Below, piece after piece: positions 38,101 through 51,311 of a stretch of DNA of 64,000 nucleotides. The notes under the pieces were generated by a model that searched no databases, was not told the DNA's origin, and worked only from the letters and a program-made list of their open reading frames with translations. This stretch comes from Setophaga petechia. Lineage: Eukaryota > Chordata > Aves > Passeriformes > Parulidae. The position numbers were made by a program, and so were the translations under genes. The DNA lies in contig JANCRA010000025.1 of assembly GCA_024362935.1 (NCBI GenBank), forward strand, positions 9,884,936 through 9,948,935, written 5' to 3'. Position 1 is the stretch's first letter, and the number at the start of each line of letters is the position of its first letter.

Positions 38101-38998
38101 GTAATCATAATCTGAGAATCCCAGGATGGGTCAGGCTGGAAGGGACCATGGTGGCTCATCTGGTCCCACCTCCCTGCTCCAGCAGGGCCATCCCAGAGCA
38201 CAGGACACAGGATTGTGTCCAGAGGGGTCTGGAATATCTCCAGTGAGGAGACTCCACACCCTCTCTGGACAATCTGTTCAGTGCCCGGGCACTGCCCAGG
38301 GAAGAAGTTCTGCCTCATGTCCAGGTGGAACCTCCTGGCATCAGTTCCTGCCCGTGGCTCTGGTGCCATTGCTGGGCCCTGGAGCAGAGCCTGGGCCCTG
38401 CTCTGAGCCTCCCTGCACACAGGGACACCCAGGGCTGAGGGCCCCTCTCAGCTGGGGCTCCTCTCCAGGCTGGACAGCCCCAGCTCCCTCAGCCTTGCCC
38501 TGGCAGGGAGATGCTCCAGGCCCTAAATCATCTCTGCAGCCTCTGCTGGCCCCGCTCCAGGAGCTCCATGTCCCTCCTGTGCTGATGATCCCAGAGCTGG
38601 ACACAGCTGTCCAGATGTGCCTCACAGGGCTGGGCAGAGGGGCAGGGGCACACCCTGCCCTGCTGGCACTGCTCTTCCAGATGCACCCCAGGGTCCCACT
38701 GCCCCTCTTGTCCCCCAGGCACGGCTGGCTCAGGGACAGCTTGTTGTCCTCCAGGCCCTTCCCCACAGAGCTGCTCTCCAGCAGATCAGCCCCACACCTG
38801 TACAAGTGCTCAGGGTTGCTCCTGCCCAGGTGCAGGACCTGCATCTGCTCTTGTTGAATGCCAGAGGGTTCCTCTCTGCCCATCTCTCCAAACTCAGTCC
38901 CTCTGAAGGGCTGCACAGCCCTCAGGGCTCTCAGCTGCTCTTCCCCATCAGTGAACTGCTGAGGAGGCACCGACCCCTCAGACAATCCCTGATGAACA
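38101..38998 (-). mobile_element. CR1 LINE, 5'-truncated copy with decayed reverse transcriptase ORF end
   Basis: On the minus strand this roughly 900-bp block reads through the C-terminal part of the CR1 ORF2 protein and its 3' end. The 3' end lies at about 38101, where antisense AATCATAATCTGAGAATCCC precedes CAGGCTGGAAGGGACC, the reverse of the standard CR1 terminus. Recognisable ORF2 blocks on minus are VLHLGRSNPEHLY with GADLLESSSV (about 38770-38840), LGCIWKSSASR (about 38670), a segment with DMELLERGQQR in another frame (about 38540-38570), and NFFPG with SLEIFQTPLD near the end (about 38240-38310). The blocks fall in different frames, so the copy is frameshifted and dead. It is G+C-rich and explains all the large open frames between 38097 and 39000 on both strands. 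The 5' truncation is typical of LINE insertion by target-primed reverse transcription. Confidence 0.93.
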
Positions 38999-41900
38999 AG
39001 TTAATCAACATCTCAGTTCTACCCTGCCTTAGGCTTACCCTGCTCCCACAGAAGCCACAGCATAGGCTGTGAGAGTCCTGTTTGGGCACTCACAGGCTTG
39101 CAGTGGCATTAATGGATATTCATGGCCTCACAGATCTCATGATTAATATCTATTGTCATGAACTAGTGGAGGAATCCCCCCATGAGCTGTATGAAATTCA
39201 GTACATCTCCCTAGTAAGTTCATTAGGGGTGAATAGTGAGAAGCTTTTCAATTCAGTCTGCAGCCCATCCAAGTCTGTGCATGGCTGCAGATTCTGCCTT
39301 GTGTGCAGCAATTTGATGGCTGTGCTCTACCAGCTGGCAAAAGACATTGTCCTGAATGATGCTTTCAGCATCTCAGGTATCAGGTTGGAGTTGAAGTGTA
39401 GGAGAAATATGTTGTAGTTTGCAGCCTCCTCCAAGCCTTCTGCATCAATTCTCTCATTTTTAGACCCTTTTTTTGAGCCAATAGTCATCCTGCCTGGTAA
39501 AGATGGTGAGAACAGGGCCTGTGCTCCTGGGGAGAAGCTGTAGGAAATCGGACAGTAAAATTATTGAGTAGGGAACTAACCCAGGCATGTCAGGCTTCAT
39601 TAAATTTTAGAATCTGTGTTATTTGATAACAAGACAAGCACAGCCCCTGATGATGGTGTTGGGTTGTGAATTATTCAGTGAGACCTGATCATGCAGCTTG
39701 TTTTTACTCAGATCATTAAGCAACTGTGAGAGAGATCACCGGTAGCCTTGCCCTGGAACACTTAGCTGTTTCAATTATCTCAGCTGCAGTTTTCTTCTGA
39801 AATGTTAAGATTCTTGAAATTAAACTGACAGCTTAGGTCCTACCATTTGCCACCTTAGTGAAGCAGGAAATTCTGTGGTTATAGACTCTACTGTGATTCA
39901 TGTTTTATTTTTCACAGTAATTGATTGCCATCACAGTTTGGGTCATTTAGAGTAGCTGGTTGTGTGATGTTTCTATAAGGTTTCTTTGATCTCTTGGAAA
40001 ATGCACCAAGTTTGGTTTTGCATGAGTCACATGTCAGAGTCAAAAATCTATTTATATCTTGCATTGTTTCCAAACAGACAGAAATGGAAATCAAGATTTG
40101 AAAGCTAATAGACAATAAATACAATATTTAATGTCAAATGACTACAATATTTTATTACATGTTGTTTGAGCGACTTGCTTGATTAGCTAAGGTAAAAGAT
40201 ATAAATTGCTCTAATTTAATAGAAGAGAAATTTCATCAGAAGGGTATGTGTTGTACCCTTCAGTAGCTAAATCAGAAAATTCCTATAGTTCCCAGAGGAA
40301 ATGTTATAAATTAGTCTTGCACAGCAATATTGTACAAAACTGGCAAGAACAGTAGGGTATAAAACAAGAGTAGAAAAAACTGTTTAAACAATGTGAACTC
40401 GTTACAAAATTTGTGCAACAAAAACTAAACTAAAAGCTGCCATGCTTTGTTGGGGTTTTTTTCTGTCCTGAGAATATGATTTCCCTTATTAATGTTATTA
40501 TGAATTTATTAATATTAGGAAGAAAAACCCCATATTCATTCTGTCTGCATGGAGATGTGTTGCCTTTTTTGTTCTCTTACCTTTTATGTGTTCAGCTCTC
40601 ATCTCCAGTTAACTATACTATAATTTAAAATAGAATTATACAATTTAGACTTAATTAATGGGACAATGTTCACTTGTTTATAGTTTTATAGAGTAATTGC
40701 AAAGCAGTGACTCAGAAGACTTTATCATGGAGCTACAGGAAGGAGCTTGGATATAGTGGAGCTGATTTGCCAAGTAGATGTATTATATACTGATGAATGC
40801 AGAGATAAAAACACTTTGCTGACAGGTAATGAAATGGACTTTGAGATTATTATCATTCTGAAAAGGGAAATAGTCAATATTTCAATATTCAGTATTCAAA
40901 TTCAAATCCAAACAATATTCAAATATTCAAATTCAATCAGTATCCAATATTAAAATTTAAATATTCAATATTTCTCTGCTGAAAGTCCCAGTCTTCCCTC
41001 TCAGCAATGCAAAGTGCAGAGAAGTATCCAGGCAATGGGAGGTACTGAAACTACAGAGCAGCTTTTGTACTCCAAGCAAAAATAAAAGTGGGTTCTTTTC
41101 ACAGCCCAGCCTGATGTATATGCTGGCAAAATAAATCAACTTCTGGCCAGCTACAGATAGTTGGAATACTTTCCAGAAACTCCATTTACCAGGAGTCCTG
41201 TAACTAACCATGCTATCAAAAGAGGGGTTTCCTATGAAACTGCACGTGACATAGGAAGCAAATTAATTTGTGGTTTTATTGACAAACCTTATCTGACACA
41301 ACACCATGCCATACTGTTGCAAAAATTACTTGCAAAAATTGCCCACTAAGTGAAAAAGGTTGGAGGAGATTGGCAAGGATTGTCCTGTGAGTATGAATGA
41401 ACTTAACATGTGCCAGCCACGGGTAGGTGGAATGTGCCACTTAACAAATTATTCTATTTTTAGCACCCAAACCTTCTTCATACGCTTCCAGTCAGGAGAG
41501 GAGCCCGGTGTGTGTGAGTGAGGAGGCCAAAGGGAGCTGCCAGTCCTGGCCTTTCCCTGGGCTCTCCAGGCTCTGGCTCTGCACAGGGAAGGATCCCAGG
41601 GCAGCTGCAGCACGGGGCTGGCCCCTGGCTGCAGCCCTGGTGTGGAATTTCCCCGTGCTCAGGATATTTAGACAGCAGCACACTTACAAATGTGTCGTAA
41701 AATTGGACGCCTGCCGGGGGGAGGCTTGGGCCTCCTGGTTTACTTACTAAGCCCATGTTTCAATGGAGAAGCAAATTTGATTTTTCTCCCCCCTCCCTCT
41801 CTTCTTCTTTCTCTTTTCCCTCCTCCCCCACCACTCCTTTGCTAAAGAGGCATCAGTGACTGGTGAGAAGAACTGACCAACTTGACCTCCTCTCCCACTG

Positions 41901-44416
41901 GTGGTCATGAGAATAATACAGGAGGAGGTCGGAGGTCAGCTTTTGAATACTCTTAGGAGCTAATTTATTACAAGGAGGGAGTTTCACATTGGCTGAATTA
42001 TTTTCTTGAAGAGAAGACCACACTTGAGTTTGTTTATGCCTTGTGTTCATTGGGAGTTCTCTTTAGGAGCCTGCCTATGCACCTGTGCAGAGCACAATAA
42101 CAGCCCTTTTCTGCAGGGTGAAATAGCCCCACAGCCAGAGGCAAAATGGGCTGGCCTGCAGCAGAACCTGCACTTATTTGGTTACAGAATGGACTCCAGA
42201 GGGGCTTTCCATTGTAATTCCCTCTTCCCACCCCCTTCTTTTGCCCTTATCCTGCTGCTGGGTGTTTTTTGGCTGGTGGAACATGGGGAAGCTGGGATGG
42301 GGGAGGAGGGAAGGAAGAAGAGTGCATTTGCACAGACAGCATGCTGAGAAATAAAGGCTCAACTCCCTCAGGAAACCAGGATCTGGCTTTCTTGGAAGTC
42401 AGTGACAGTAAAAGCTGCCATTCTCTCAGTGCTTCCATTTGCTGTTGGGGTACACGAAAATTATATATTCTGCTTGCATTTCTAGTTGCCTTAGCTGCCA
42501 GGAGCACTGGGTTACCTTATGACTTATGAGTTTGGAAATTATTTGCCTGGATTTAAGTGTCCTGGCTACACTTAATCTCTCTGCTGCTCGGCTACAGCCC
42601 AGCAACCTCCTCTCTGTCATCCCTCTCGGTTTTGTACAGTGTCTGGTGATACCTCAAGCATCACTTGCCCTCAGACAGGGCAGCTGTGGCTACATATTCT
42701 ATTGAGACTCCCATTATCCAGAAAATCTTGACCTTTTGCAGTGATTTTTCTTTTTAAAAAACAACCTCCAGCCTTTGTTTGCAGTTTAAAGAAGGTCTGT
42801 TGTGTGTTAGGAGGTGCTGTGCATTAAGCTCTCTGTGCACTGAAATCTGTAACTTTGCCTGAATGTTCTACTGATTTAAATTTGTCCAGATTGTTGGGGG
42901 GGAAACTCTGAAAGCCAAATTCATGTAAACAAAGCAACTTTCTTTTGAACACAGTGGGATTAGGAGGTTGAGCCTTCTCAGCACTGAAACCTGGGTTTGT
43001 TGGGGGAGTTTTACATATTCTGCATTTTCAAGCACCAGGACTAGGTAAAGCTCAGGCTTTGAATGTGCTCATTAGCTTTGTCTGAGCAGGCAAGAGGTTG
43101 AAGCCACTCTGGGGGGCTTGAGAACGAATTATGTAGTTCCCAGAGCTGAAGTCAAATTTAAGGAAAAAGACTTTCTGCCTACAAGATTCCTCCCTGCCTC
43201 TGCAGTTGGTATTTTGCCTTAAATATCAAGACAATTTTCCTGCTACAATTTTGGAAGGAGATTTACAACCATTTAGTAGGTATTACTGGCAAACATTTAT
43301 AAGTTATATGATGAAAAACTCATCTGCATGCAAACAGAAGAGCAGACAGGGTTTTCTCCCTGGGCTTTCCCAAAGCTGTCAGAGGGGAACATCAGCTCCA
43401 TGGTCCATCAAGGTGGGAACACAGATTGAGGGGGTCACAGCCTGAGGTTTGGTGCTCATTTCAGGGTGCAGGCTTCTGGTTTCAGCCTTGAGGAGTTAGT
43501 TTAATATCACCTGAAGGAATAGTGGGTTGCACAGCCGGGTGGGTGCCGGTTGCTGACAATAGTAAAAATTCTTAGTGTAGGCAGAACATTATCACAGTAA
43601 GAGCTGTGATGATAAAACCACAGACCATAGTGATGAAACAGAAAGGAAATAAGTACATTTCAGTGTAGATCTGGAAGGAAGAAAAAACCAAAAAACAAAC
43701 CCAGACCTTTTTCCATGCTCCTTGAACATGTGGAGTCTGTGATGAGTCCCAAGACTTCAGAAAACAAGCACCATCCTGGCAGAGGGATGCACCCAGTTAT
43801 TCACACTTGCACCAGAACATCTGAGCAGCATCCCCAGCCAAATGCTTTTCATGGTGGCTACACTGCCCTGTGGAACAGGAGGAAATCTGGGAAATGGTTC
43901 TGCTGTGCAGAGGGAGAGGCTGGAACTGAGCCCGTGCTCCCCACTCCACCATTCCATGCTGTGGCACATGGCCCTGCCCCGTGTTCCCCTGAGTCTTTCC
44001 TTCAAGTTGTGGGATCTGGAGGCCAGGAGCTGTCATCTCTCCAGCCTGCACTGTGTCCACAGCCCTCAGGGCAGTGTAAATGCTGGGATCTGCCAGCTGA
44101 GGTTTCCATTCTGTGACACAGGGGTGCTGCTGCTGGGCTGGACCTGCATTGTTGTTGTTGTGGGCACCGACACACAAACCTTTATTCCAAGAGTGCTTCT
44201 CCTTTGTTTCATATTTTCTCTGCTGCTTTCACTGTGCCAGGGTTGATTTTTCTGTGCTTGCAGAAGAGCTTTGTTCACAGGGGTTTGACTGATAAAACAC
44301 AATCTGGGGAAGCAGAGCTGAGCCAGCCTGTTGGCACTGAGCAAAGCCAGGCTGGACACAGCGCCCACGTCACTGCTGCTGGGGGCCTGGCATGGCCTGG
44401 GGTTTGCCAGGATAAC
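38999..44416. other. Noncoding stretch, no supported gene
   Basis: Intron-like sequence. The 111-codon plus frame at 39082-39417 directly beside the CR1 copy has no recognised similarity. A degenerate ATTCAA-rich patch spans 40871-40973. Richer G+C sections at 41480-41760 and 43700-44250 contain overlapping frames on both strands and look like chance frames. Confidence 0.5.
40871..40973. repeat. Degenerate ATTCAA-rich low-complexity patch
   Basis: About 100 bp of imperfect ATTCAA, ATATTC and CAATATT words. No fixed period is maintained, so this is a decayed simple repeat. Confidence 0.75.
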
Positions 44417-44622
44417 TGCATTGGATTGGATTGGATTGGATTGGATTGGATTGGATTGGATTGCATTGCATTGCATTGCATTGCATTGGATTGCATTGGA
44501 TTGCATTGGATTGCATTGGGTTGGATTGCATTGGATTGGATTGCATTGGATTGGATTGCATTGGATTGGATTGGATTGGATTGGATTGGATTGGATTGGA
44601 TTGGATTGGATTGGATTGGATT
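44417..44622. repeat. ATTGG/ATTGC pentanucleotide array
   Basis: About 41 copies of a 5-base unit. The two ends are pure GGATT-type units, while the centre mixes ATTGC and ATTGG in patterned order, with a lone GGGTT variant. Because the unit length is not a multiple of three and lacks stops in most registers, long open frames appear on both strands (up to 197 codons on plus, 143 on minus). They encode simple periodic peptides such as WIGLD or SNPIQ and are not evidence for a gene. Confidence 0.97.
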
Positions 44623-47600
44623 ATCCACATGCCAGACTTCCCCTGTTGACTTCCCAGAGGAAGGAATTTCTGCACCCATGGAGTTCAACAGCCAAAACAA
44701 CACCATGTTAGGAGTTGATGTTGATATATCAATTTTGCACTTTCGTTGCTGCTCCCACCTGGTGGAGCCTGGCCAGTTTCAAAGTGGTCATGTCTAGGAG
44801 TAAAATGATACCTAAAGCTTCCTCAGAGAGTTGTCAAACAAGGATGTTACAGTTTGTTTCACTTTTGATCAGCAAGGACATATGTTCAAATGTGTTTCTT
44901 GCATTTGAATTTCTTAGGGATACAAGGAGCAGGCTCAGTAAATCCAAAAGTTGAAATTAAATTGGTTGCAGTTGATATAAGTGTTTAATATATAGAAGCT
45001 CTGGTTCTATACAGAATTAAAGCTGGTTTTTAATTTAATCAACCTAACCATCAAATAATTACATACACAATCTCATGAGCACACTTAACTTTTTGTTTAT
45101 TCATATGTAACAGCTCTCTGCTTTATTCCCTCCTGGGAAGACTTTATTTCTTTTTCTACCCTTTCAAAATACAGGCACTTTAGCAGCTTGGCTGAATTAA
45201 GTGATAATGAATATTTGATGATAATGAATATTTAGTAAGGATAATGATCTATGGGTTTTTTTTCTTTTATTATGTCAGTAATACTGAGAGTCTGCATGGA
45301 TCACTCAGCCTTTTTCTCTTTTCATTTACACTGTATTCCACTCAAGGAAATTGATTTCTAGGAATGAACTTACAGTTTATGACTGACAACAATTTATTTT
45401 TGTGTTCTAGCATCAGGATGTTTTGCTAGAGTACTGTGGTAGATATTCAGGTTCTTCATGTCTGTTCTACTTTGAAAGATCATATTCTCTGTTTTGATTT
45501 ATAACATTTTACCTATTTTTAGAATAACCAATCTGCCAGATTAAAAATTGGGAGCCATGAAGGTTAAGAAAGATTTTTATGATGGGTAAAGGCTGTGTGA
45601 AACGAGTTAACACAGTGGTTTTATAGTGGATCACCAGCCCTATATAACCAAAAAAGCTCTAATCTCCACTTCTAACTGATATCCAGAAGCAATAATTAAA
45701 GTATTCTTCCTGGAATTTGGTTCTGTTACAAAGAAGTGATGTCACCACCTTATTCTCAAACAAAGCTTTTATAATATTTGACAACCTAGGGAAAGGTAAC
45801 TATTGATACATCTATTTATGTTTTGGAATTTTTTGAAAATTGTTGTCAAACCTGCTTTTTCTAGGTTCATTTAAAAAACAGCTTACTGAGCAGGAATTTT
45901 GTTAATTTACTATTTCTAAAACTTTTAGAAGGGAGAGCTCTGCATGAGCAAACACTGTGTACATGCATACAATCACTCACCCTGTTAAAAAATTAATTAC
46001 CCTTTTCTAAGGGAAAAACATAAATTTCTGCAATAAGAAGTGGAAGAGTTTCATAATTGTGTCTTGTCTGGAGAGCTGCTGGTCGCTTTGCTGGTGTGCT
46101 CCTGGGTTGTATGCTGAAAATATCCCAGCTCTGGCAGGGACAGCTGAAATTAAAGCTTTCATTGGGTGAGGGCTGTTTGCAGGGTCTCCTGCTGAGCCTG
46201 CTAAGACAGATATTGTGGGGTAATTTCTGGAGTTTTGCCAGTTGCAAACAGGGGGCCCCAGCAAGCCTATAAAGGTAGGAATGAGGTTGGAATGCCACAC
46301 TTTGCTACGCTCTGTTTTCCACTGTCCCTGCTCTGCTGACCACCAGAGTAAAAATAAATTAGAGGGTTTGTTTTTTTCCTATATAATGTCTGCCATCCCT
46401 TATTACATGTTGTAATTTATAAATAGTTTATCTGATTCACTGTGATTTTATTTATTTTTCTTAGTACAGAATAGAATAATAAATACTTTCTCATTGACCT
46501 CCCTCCTTGTCTCTACAAGTAGCAGGACAAGATGACATACATCCACTTAATTTTGTTGTGAAGCCATAAATCTCTATTGGCCTTTTGCTAATGTTGCTTA
46601 GGAGGATCAACATTAAAATGCAGCTTTTACATATTATTTTAATGTTTTAAAGAATGTTGTCATTAAAAAGTCCTGCCAATCTGGCTCATTTAGGGTTCAC
46701 TGAAGTGTTGTATCTCAGCTACCCATTGTGAGACTGAATTTCTTGTATGGTAGAAAGTGTGGCTCAGGACAGAAACAGTTGTTGCCTTAAAACTGGGAAA
46801 GGCTACTGCTTTGCCATGATACTTGCTGAAGGTCAGGCAGTTTGGGTGTCCAATAAGGAGGTTTGCCAAGGAGTGGATTTATTAAATCAATAACTTTATG
46901 TATCTGAAACAGATTCCTTGCAATGTGGCATAAAGCATGAGATGCAGAAGTTTGGAAAGGAATGTTTTGGCTGGGATTTTTTTTTGGGGGGGGAGTGTTT
47001 GGTTTTTTGGGTTTTTTTGTGCAGGTTGTTCATCTTGGAATAATTTAGCATTAAAGTACTCTACTGTATGTTGCACGCAGATGTGGTTTAACACACAAAC
47101 TGAATAGCCTATTGCTCTTTTCTTCAAGGTTTCAGAGCTAGATTTTATAGTTTTTGGCAGTCTGTACCTAGAAGTCTCAAAATTTTTCTAAAAGCAATAT
47201 CTCGTGGCCATAAATTATCACAACCATTTTAGGTTTGTAAAAAGCCTACATAAATCTCCCTGTAAGCACAACAATAAAAAGTGAAAATGTGTTTAGTAAT
47301 GTTTCTTGGGTCACCATTGCTCTGAGTTGCATGTAACAGTACCCTAAAAACTACAACTGGAAGCCTATCTTATTACCTATTTGTTAACTCCCACCGTAAC
47401 ATACTGCAGTAATAAAATCACTAAGCTGTGCTGTTTATTGCCCTTCTGATATGTGGCAACACAAGTGGACCACAGGCACTCTAAGATAAAACAGGAGGAG
47501 GCTGTTTTTCAATATTAATAGTGCAGATGTCAGATCTTTGCCTCCTTGGAGCCAACAAGCCAAGTTTGATTGTTGTGGGCTTTCTGAGCAGTTGACTTCA

Positions 47601-50484
47601 TGCAACCTCTGGGTTCCTTATTTGCTGGTAGAGAGAGAGCATTGCTCAACACATGGCTGGCATCACTCTCAGTCATTCTGGGAGAACATTATCTGAATGA
47701 CTGAGCTCTTATTGGAAACATCCCTGCAAGTTCAGCTGTGCTCTGTGCTTTGTGAACCTATAGGAAAGCATGGTTCTTGCTTCAAAGAGCTCATAATGAG
47801 GTTCAAAACAAGGCCCACCACATCAAAAGAGAGATACAGGACAGGAGGGAGGGAAGATGGGGAGAACTGAGGTGCTTTTGTCCACTGGGGCACGGCAGCA
47901 CCAGGCCTTTAACTCCTCACTGGTCTGAGCAGCTCAGTGTGAGGGTTTTAATTGTGGCTGTTCCAGCCAGTCCCCTTTCCCAAGAGTGTGCCCCAGTTTG
48001 CAGCAGGACTTGATCTGAATCCAAGCCCTGCTCTGTTTCCTCAGCAGGGCTGTGACCCAGATCCACCAGCAGCTCAACAGCTGCAGAGCACCCGCTGCTG
48101 CTCAAGGAAGTGTCCAAAGCCAGTCTGGAAGGGCAAAAGTTGGATAAGATTTCTGCTGTGCACCTGAGCTGCTGCAATTACACTTAATTACACTTAAATA
48201 CAATTAAGTAATTTAATAATAACCTGCCATGTGCATTTTTCCCACCCATTTCTCTAATTGCCCCATGAATTTACATAAATGTTGTAATGTGATGGTTATG
48301 TCAAGGTTTACCCAAAGGATTCTTTTTTTTCACATAGTGCAAAAGATGTGACATTGTGTTGTTCTGTTAATGATGGTGCTGGTATATCCTTGCCAGGTGA
48401 TTGACAGGCAGAAGAGAGTGAATCTTTAATGTTTCTTGGCTTTTAATACTGATAAAAAATATAACTCGGGCACTGGAGAAGGTGCAGTCAGGCTGTTGGC
48501 TAGAATAATGTGGGATTTGGGTTTTTTTTATTCTGTATGAGTGTGGGAAACTGAGTTGCAAGTTTCTCCACCACAGCCAGCAGGGCAGGCAGCTAAACCT
48601 GTGTCTCCCACTGAATACTCAGTAAAGCAGGTATGGTATAAAAGGGGTCCCATCCTCATTTTTTATCAGAAAATTCTTCCCAAGGCTGAGAAATTTCCCA
48701 CATCACAGCTGCTGGGAACCTGTCCTTTAGGGATTTTTGTTTTCAGCTCATGGTGGTTTCTCACAAAACCACTGAAAAATGGGTTTTTGGAAGTTCTGTT
48801 CCAGAGGTGATGATGGGGGAGGATAGGCAGTAGATATCTGCTATGGATACATCTCAGAGTAGAAAAAGCATCATCCTACACAGCTCACAGAAACTTAATT
48901 TTCCTCAGCCTTTGGAGCTGGAGGCTGCACATCCTGGAGTAAACAATGTAGTTAAAAATTGGTGTAAAGTAGAGTTCAGTGAGGCATAGCTCATTATTAG
49001 TCCAGCTGTCCAGTTGTTCTACTGGCCACAGAAGTTTTCTCTGTGCTCCCAACACCCTCAATTTCTTTTTCCTTGACCTTTGGGGAAGCCCTGCATGCTC
49101 AAAGCCTCACATTATCAGCGTCCCTTTAAGGGCAGCTCAAACCTGAGCCTGTTCCTGTTGGATTTGCTGTGTTCTCTCTGGCAGATGATCTTCCATCCCT
49201 GTCTGTGTGCCAATGCTTCTGCAACTGCAGTTGCTGCCATCCTGCTTAGTAAAAGCAGGCCTGAAGTAGGGATGTCCAGACAGCACAAACCCCTTTCCCC
49301 AATTCTTGTATGAACACTTTATTTTCACTGCTGAAATATTTTATAAACAATATATATTGCAGGTATTTTTCAGCTGTTCTAACCATTTCTAATGTAGCAG
49401 GTTACTCAATGTAGATAATTGTCTTGAAAAAAGATAAAATCACCAAACCTTCTGACTCCTACCAGCTTGTAGTTGTTCTGTCACACAATTGGATTTGAAA
49501 AATGCTGTAGAAGTGAAAAACAACCAGCAGCTTTAGTGCACAGCCAGCTTCTGTTTGTGTGTTTAAGTGAAACCTCTGTCTATCCTGTAGCTCTGTCCTG
49601 CCCAGGTGGAGACTTGGCCATTCAGTGTGAGAGTTTGGGGGTGAAATTCAGCCTTTGCCCTATAACTGTGCCAAAACCCCCACCAGGACACTTTACAGGT
49701 GTCAGGTGTTTGGCCAAGGAGAAAATTAAAACTCATCCTTCCATTCTTTTGCCCCATGCTCTGACTGTGACTGACCTTGTAAATTCCCAACTAAAGCAAG
49801 AAGGAAGATGATTCCCTACTTTCCACTACTCCTCACAACAGAGAAAGAAAAATTATGCCTGGGAGTGATTGGCAAGAGAAAAAACAGACTGGAATCTTTT
49901 TAAAGCAGACTTTTAAATCAATGTGCCCCTCAAAAGATGCAGAGGGCGCTCAGACACCAAAGGAATAATTGGTGCATTGAGCTGCTCTGCTTCAGTTTGT
50001 GCCCCATGACTCTGTAAAACCTCATGTCCTGTAGTTAAAATTACTAAAATTACTTACCAAGTGATTACACCTGCAAGTGAATGGTGTCTAAAGGTTTGTT
50101 TACATTTTGGAGGGTTGTTTTTGTTGTTTTTAGGAGAATGAAAGCTACTCCAAGGGATATGTATTGTAATATGCTTTCTTAAACTCCAGAAATGGCAATA
50201 AAAGTTCCATTTTATTTGAAGGATGAAGGACAGCAGCCATTGTGTACAAAACCTCCCTTCTTTCTTATAATGTTTCTAAAATTATGACAGTGTTATGCTC
50301 GGAAATGTAAATTTTTCCTTTGATAAAACATTTAAAGGTACGTAAGTTTGTTGATTTGGATACCTAAAACCAAACCTCAACTCTAGTATTGGTGTGTGAC
50401 CTAAGATTTCCTGACAATTGTCTGCAGTATCTCAACATTCCCATGTAATAATCAAAACTGTCTCCTTTATTCTCTTAATTTTAG
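44623..50484. other. Noncoding stretch, no supported gene
   Basis: AT-rich intron-like sequence with a G run of eight near 46985 beside T runs and a small TTACACTTAA tandem patch near 48178-48205. No exon or mobile element supported. Confidence 0.5.
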
Positions 50485-50514
50485 GCTTCAAAACCTGGCT
50501 TGAAGAAAATAAAG
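50485..50514 (+). CDS. Candidate 30-nt exon
   Basis: The 30 bases follow an excellent pyrimidine tract and acceptor (CCTTTATTCTCTTAATTTTAG) and precede GTATCTTGGC. Two of three frames are open: phase 0 gives ASKPGLKKIK, phase 1 gives FKTWLEENK. The frame needed directly after the exon at 6204 meets a stop, so it could not follow that exon directly. Composition is A-rich and uninformative. It may be a decoy. Confidence 0.18.
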
Positions 50515-51005
50515 GTATCTTGGCTTTCTTACCTTTTTCTCTCATATATTTATTTAAGCCACATTTTCAGGTGTGATCAGCATCCACCACTATGAAATCT
50601 GTTATTTTCTGTTCACTCAGCATGGAAATGTAAGATTTAACATTTTCCAGCTCCAGTTATCTGTGCTGAGTTTCTTTTTGTTATTTGTCAGCTTTTTTGA
50701 GAATCTGCCCTTGACTGTGCCTGCATAATTAAAGATGATGTATGGAGCAATACCTATAGTGAAGAGGCATTCTCCTTTTCATTTTTTCAAATGCTTATAG
50801 TTGTGCAAAATGTTTTCATTTAGGTTGAAACTATCCATTTGTATTGCCATGTGGAAGAAGTGTTTTCTCCAAACTTAAGCCTGTTCATGTTTGCTTTTCT
50901 GGCTGAGAATTTTTTTTTTTTTTTCCATATGATGCACACATAGAAAAACACATACATAGTATGTTTTAAGTTTTAGTGTAGTTGAAATGAGAAATAATGA
51001 GGGTA

Positions 51006-51035
51006 ATGATGATGATGATGATTGATGATGATGAT
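51006..51035. repeat. (GAT)n trinucleotide patch
   Basis: Short interrupted GATGAT run, with one ATT interruption near the middle. Confidence 0.9.
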
Positions 51036-51139
51036 AATATTAATTTGATTTCCATCCAGAGGATTGTAGAGTTTTTCAAAGGTCATAATCCTTAGCCATA
51101 CATCTCAAGTAAATCTGTTTTGGTGTGACTGCGTTACAG

Positions 51140-51311
51140 GGGTTTGATGAAAACAATTTGTGCAGGCACACTGGCCTTTTTTATGCTTTTCCACCCTTTG
51201 ATCATCTTCTTCTTTGCAAGGATCACTCTCCATTCCATTGATCCTGTGCATTTAAGAAAGCAGAGTTGGTTTCCATCTGTGTTGGTTGTGCTGACAGTGA
51301 TGGTCTGCAAG
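51140..51311 (+). CDS. Candidate 172-nt exon encoding hydrophobic segments
   Basis: The segment is bounded by GCGTTACAG and a strong donor CAAG|GTAAGAG. One base completes a codon and 57 open codons follow (entry phase 2, exit phase 0), which matches the exit phase of the exon at 6204-6318 and of the 12-nt candidate at 8403. The peptide shows a hydrophobic span AGTLAFFMLFHPLIIFFFA and a second span FPSVLVVLTVMV, separated by a polar stretch with IDPVHLRKQ, resembling two membrane segments. T-rich DNA always translates into F, L and I, and the acceptor has a poor pyrimidine tract, so this may be chance. No family recognised. Confidence 0.22.

Noticed and set aside
38126..38857. 243-codon plus-strand frame
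   Set aside because: Antisense of the CR1 ORF2 remnant; all recognisable protein blocks are on the minus strand.
44204..44797. 197- and 143-codon frames on opposite strands over the pentanucleotide array
   Set aside because: They are direct readings of a repeat whose unit lacks stop codons.
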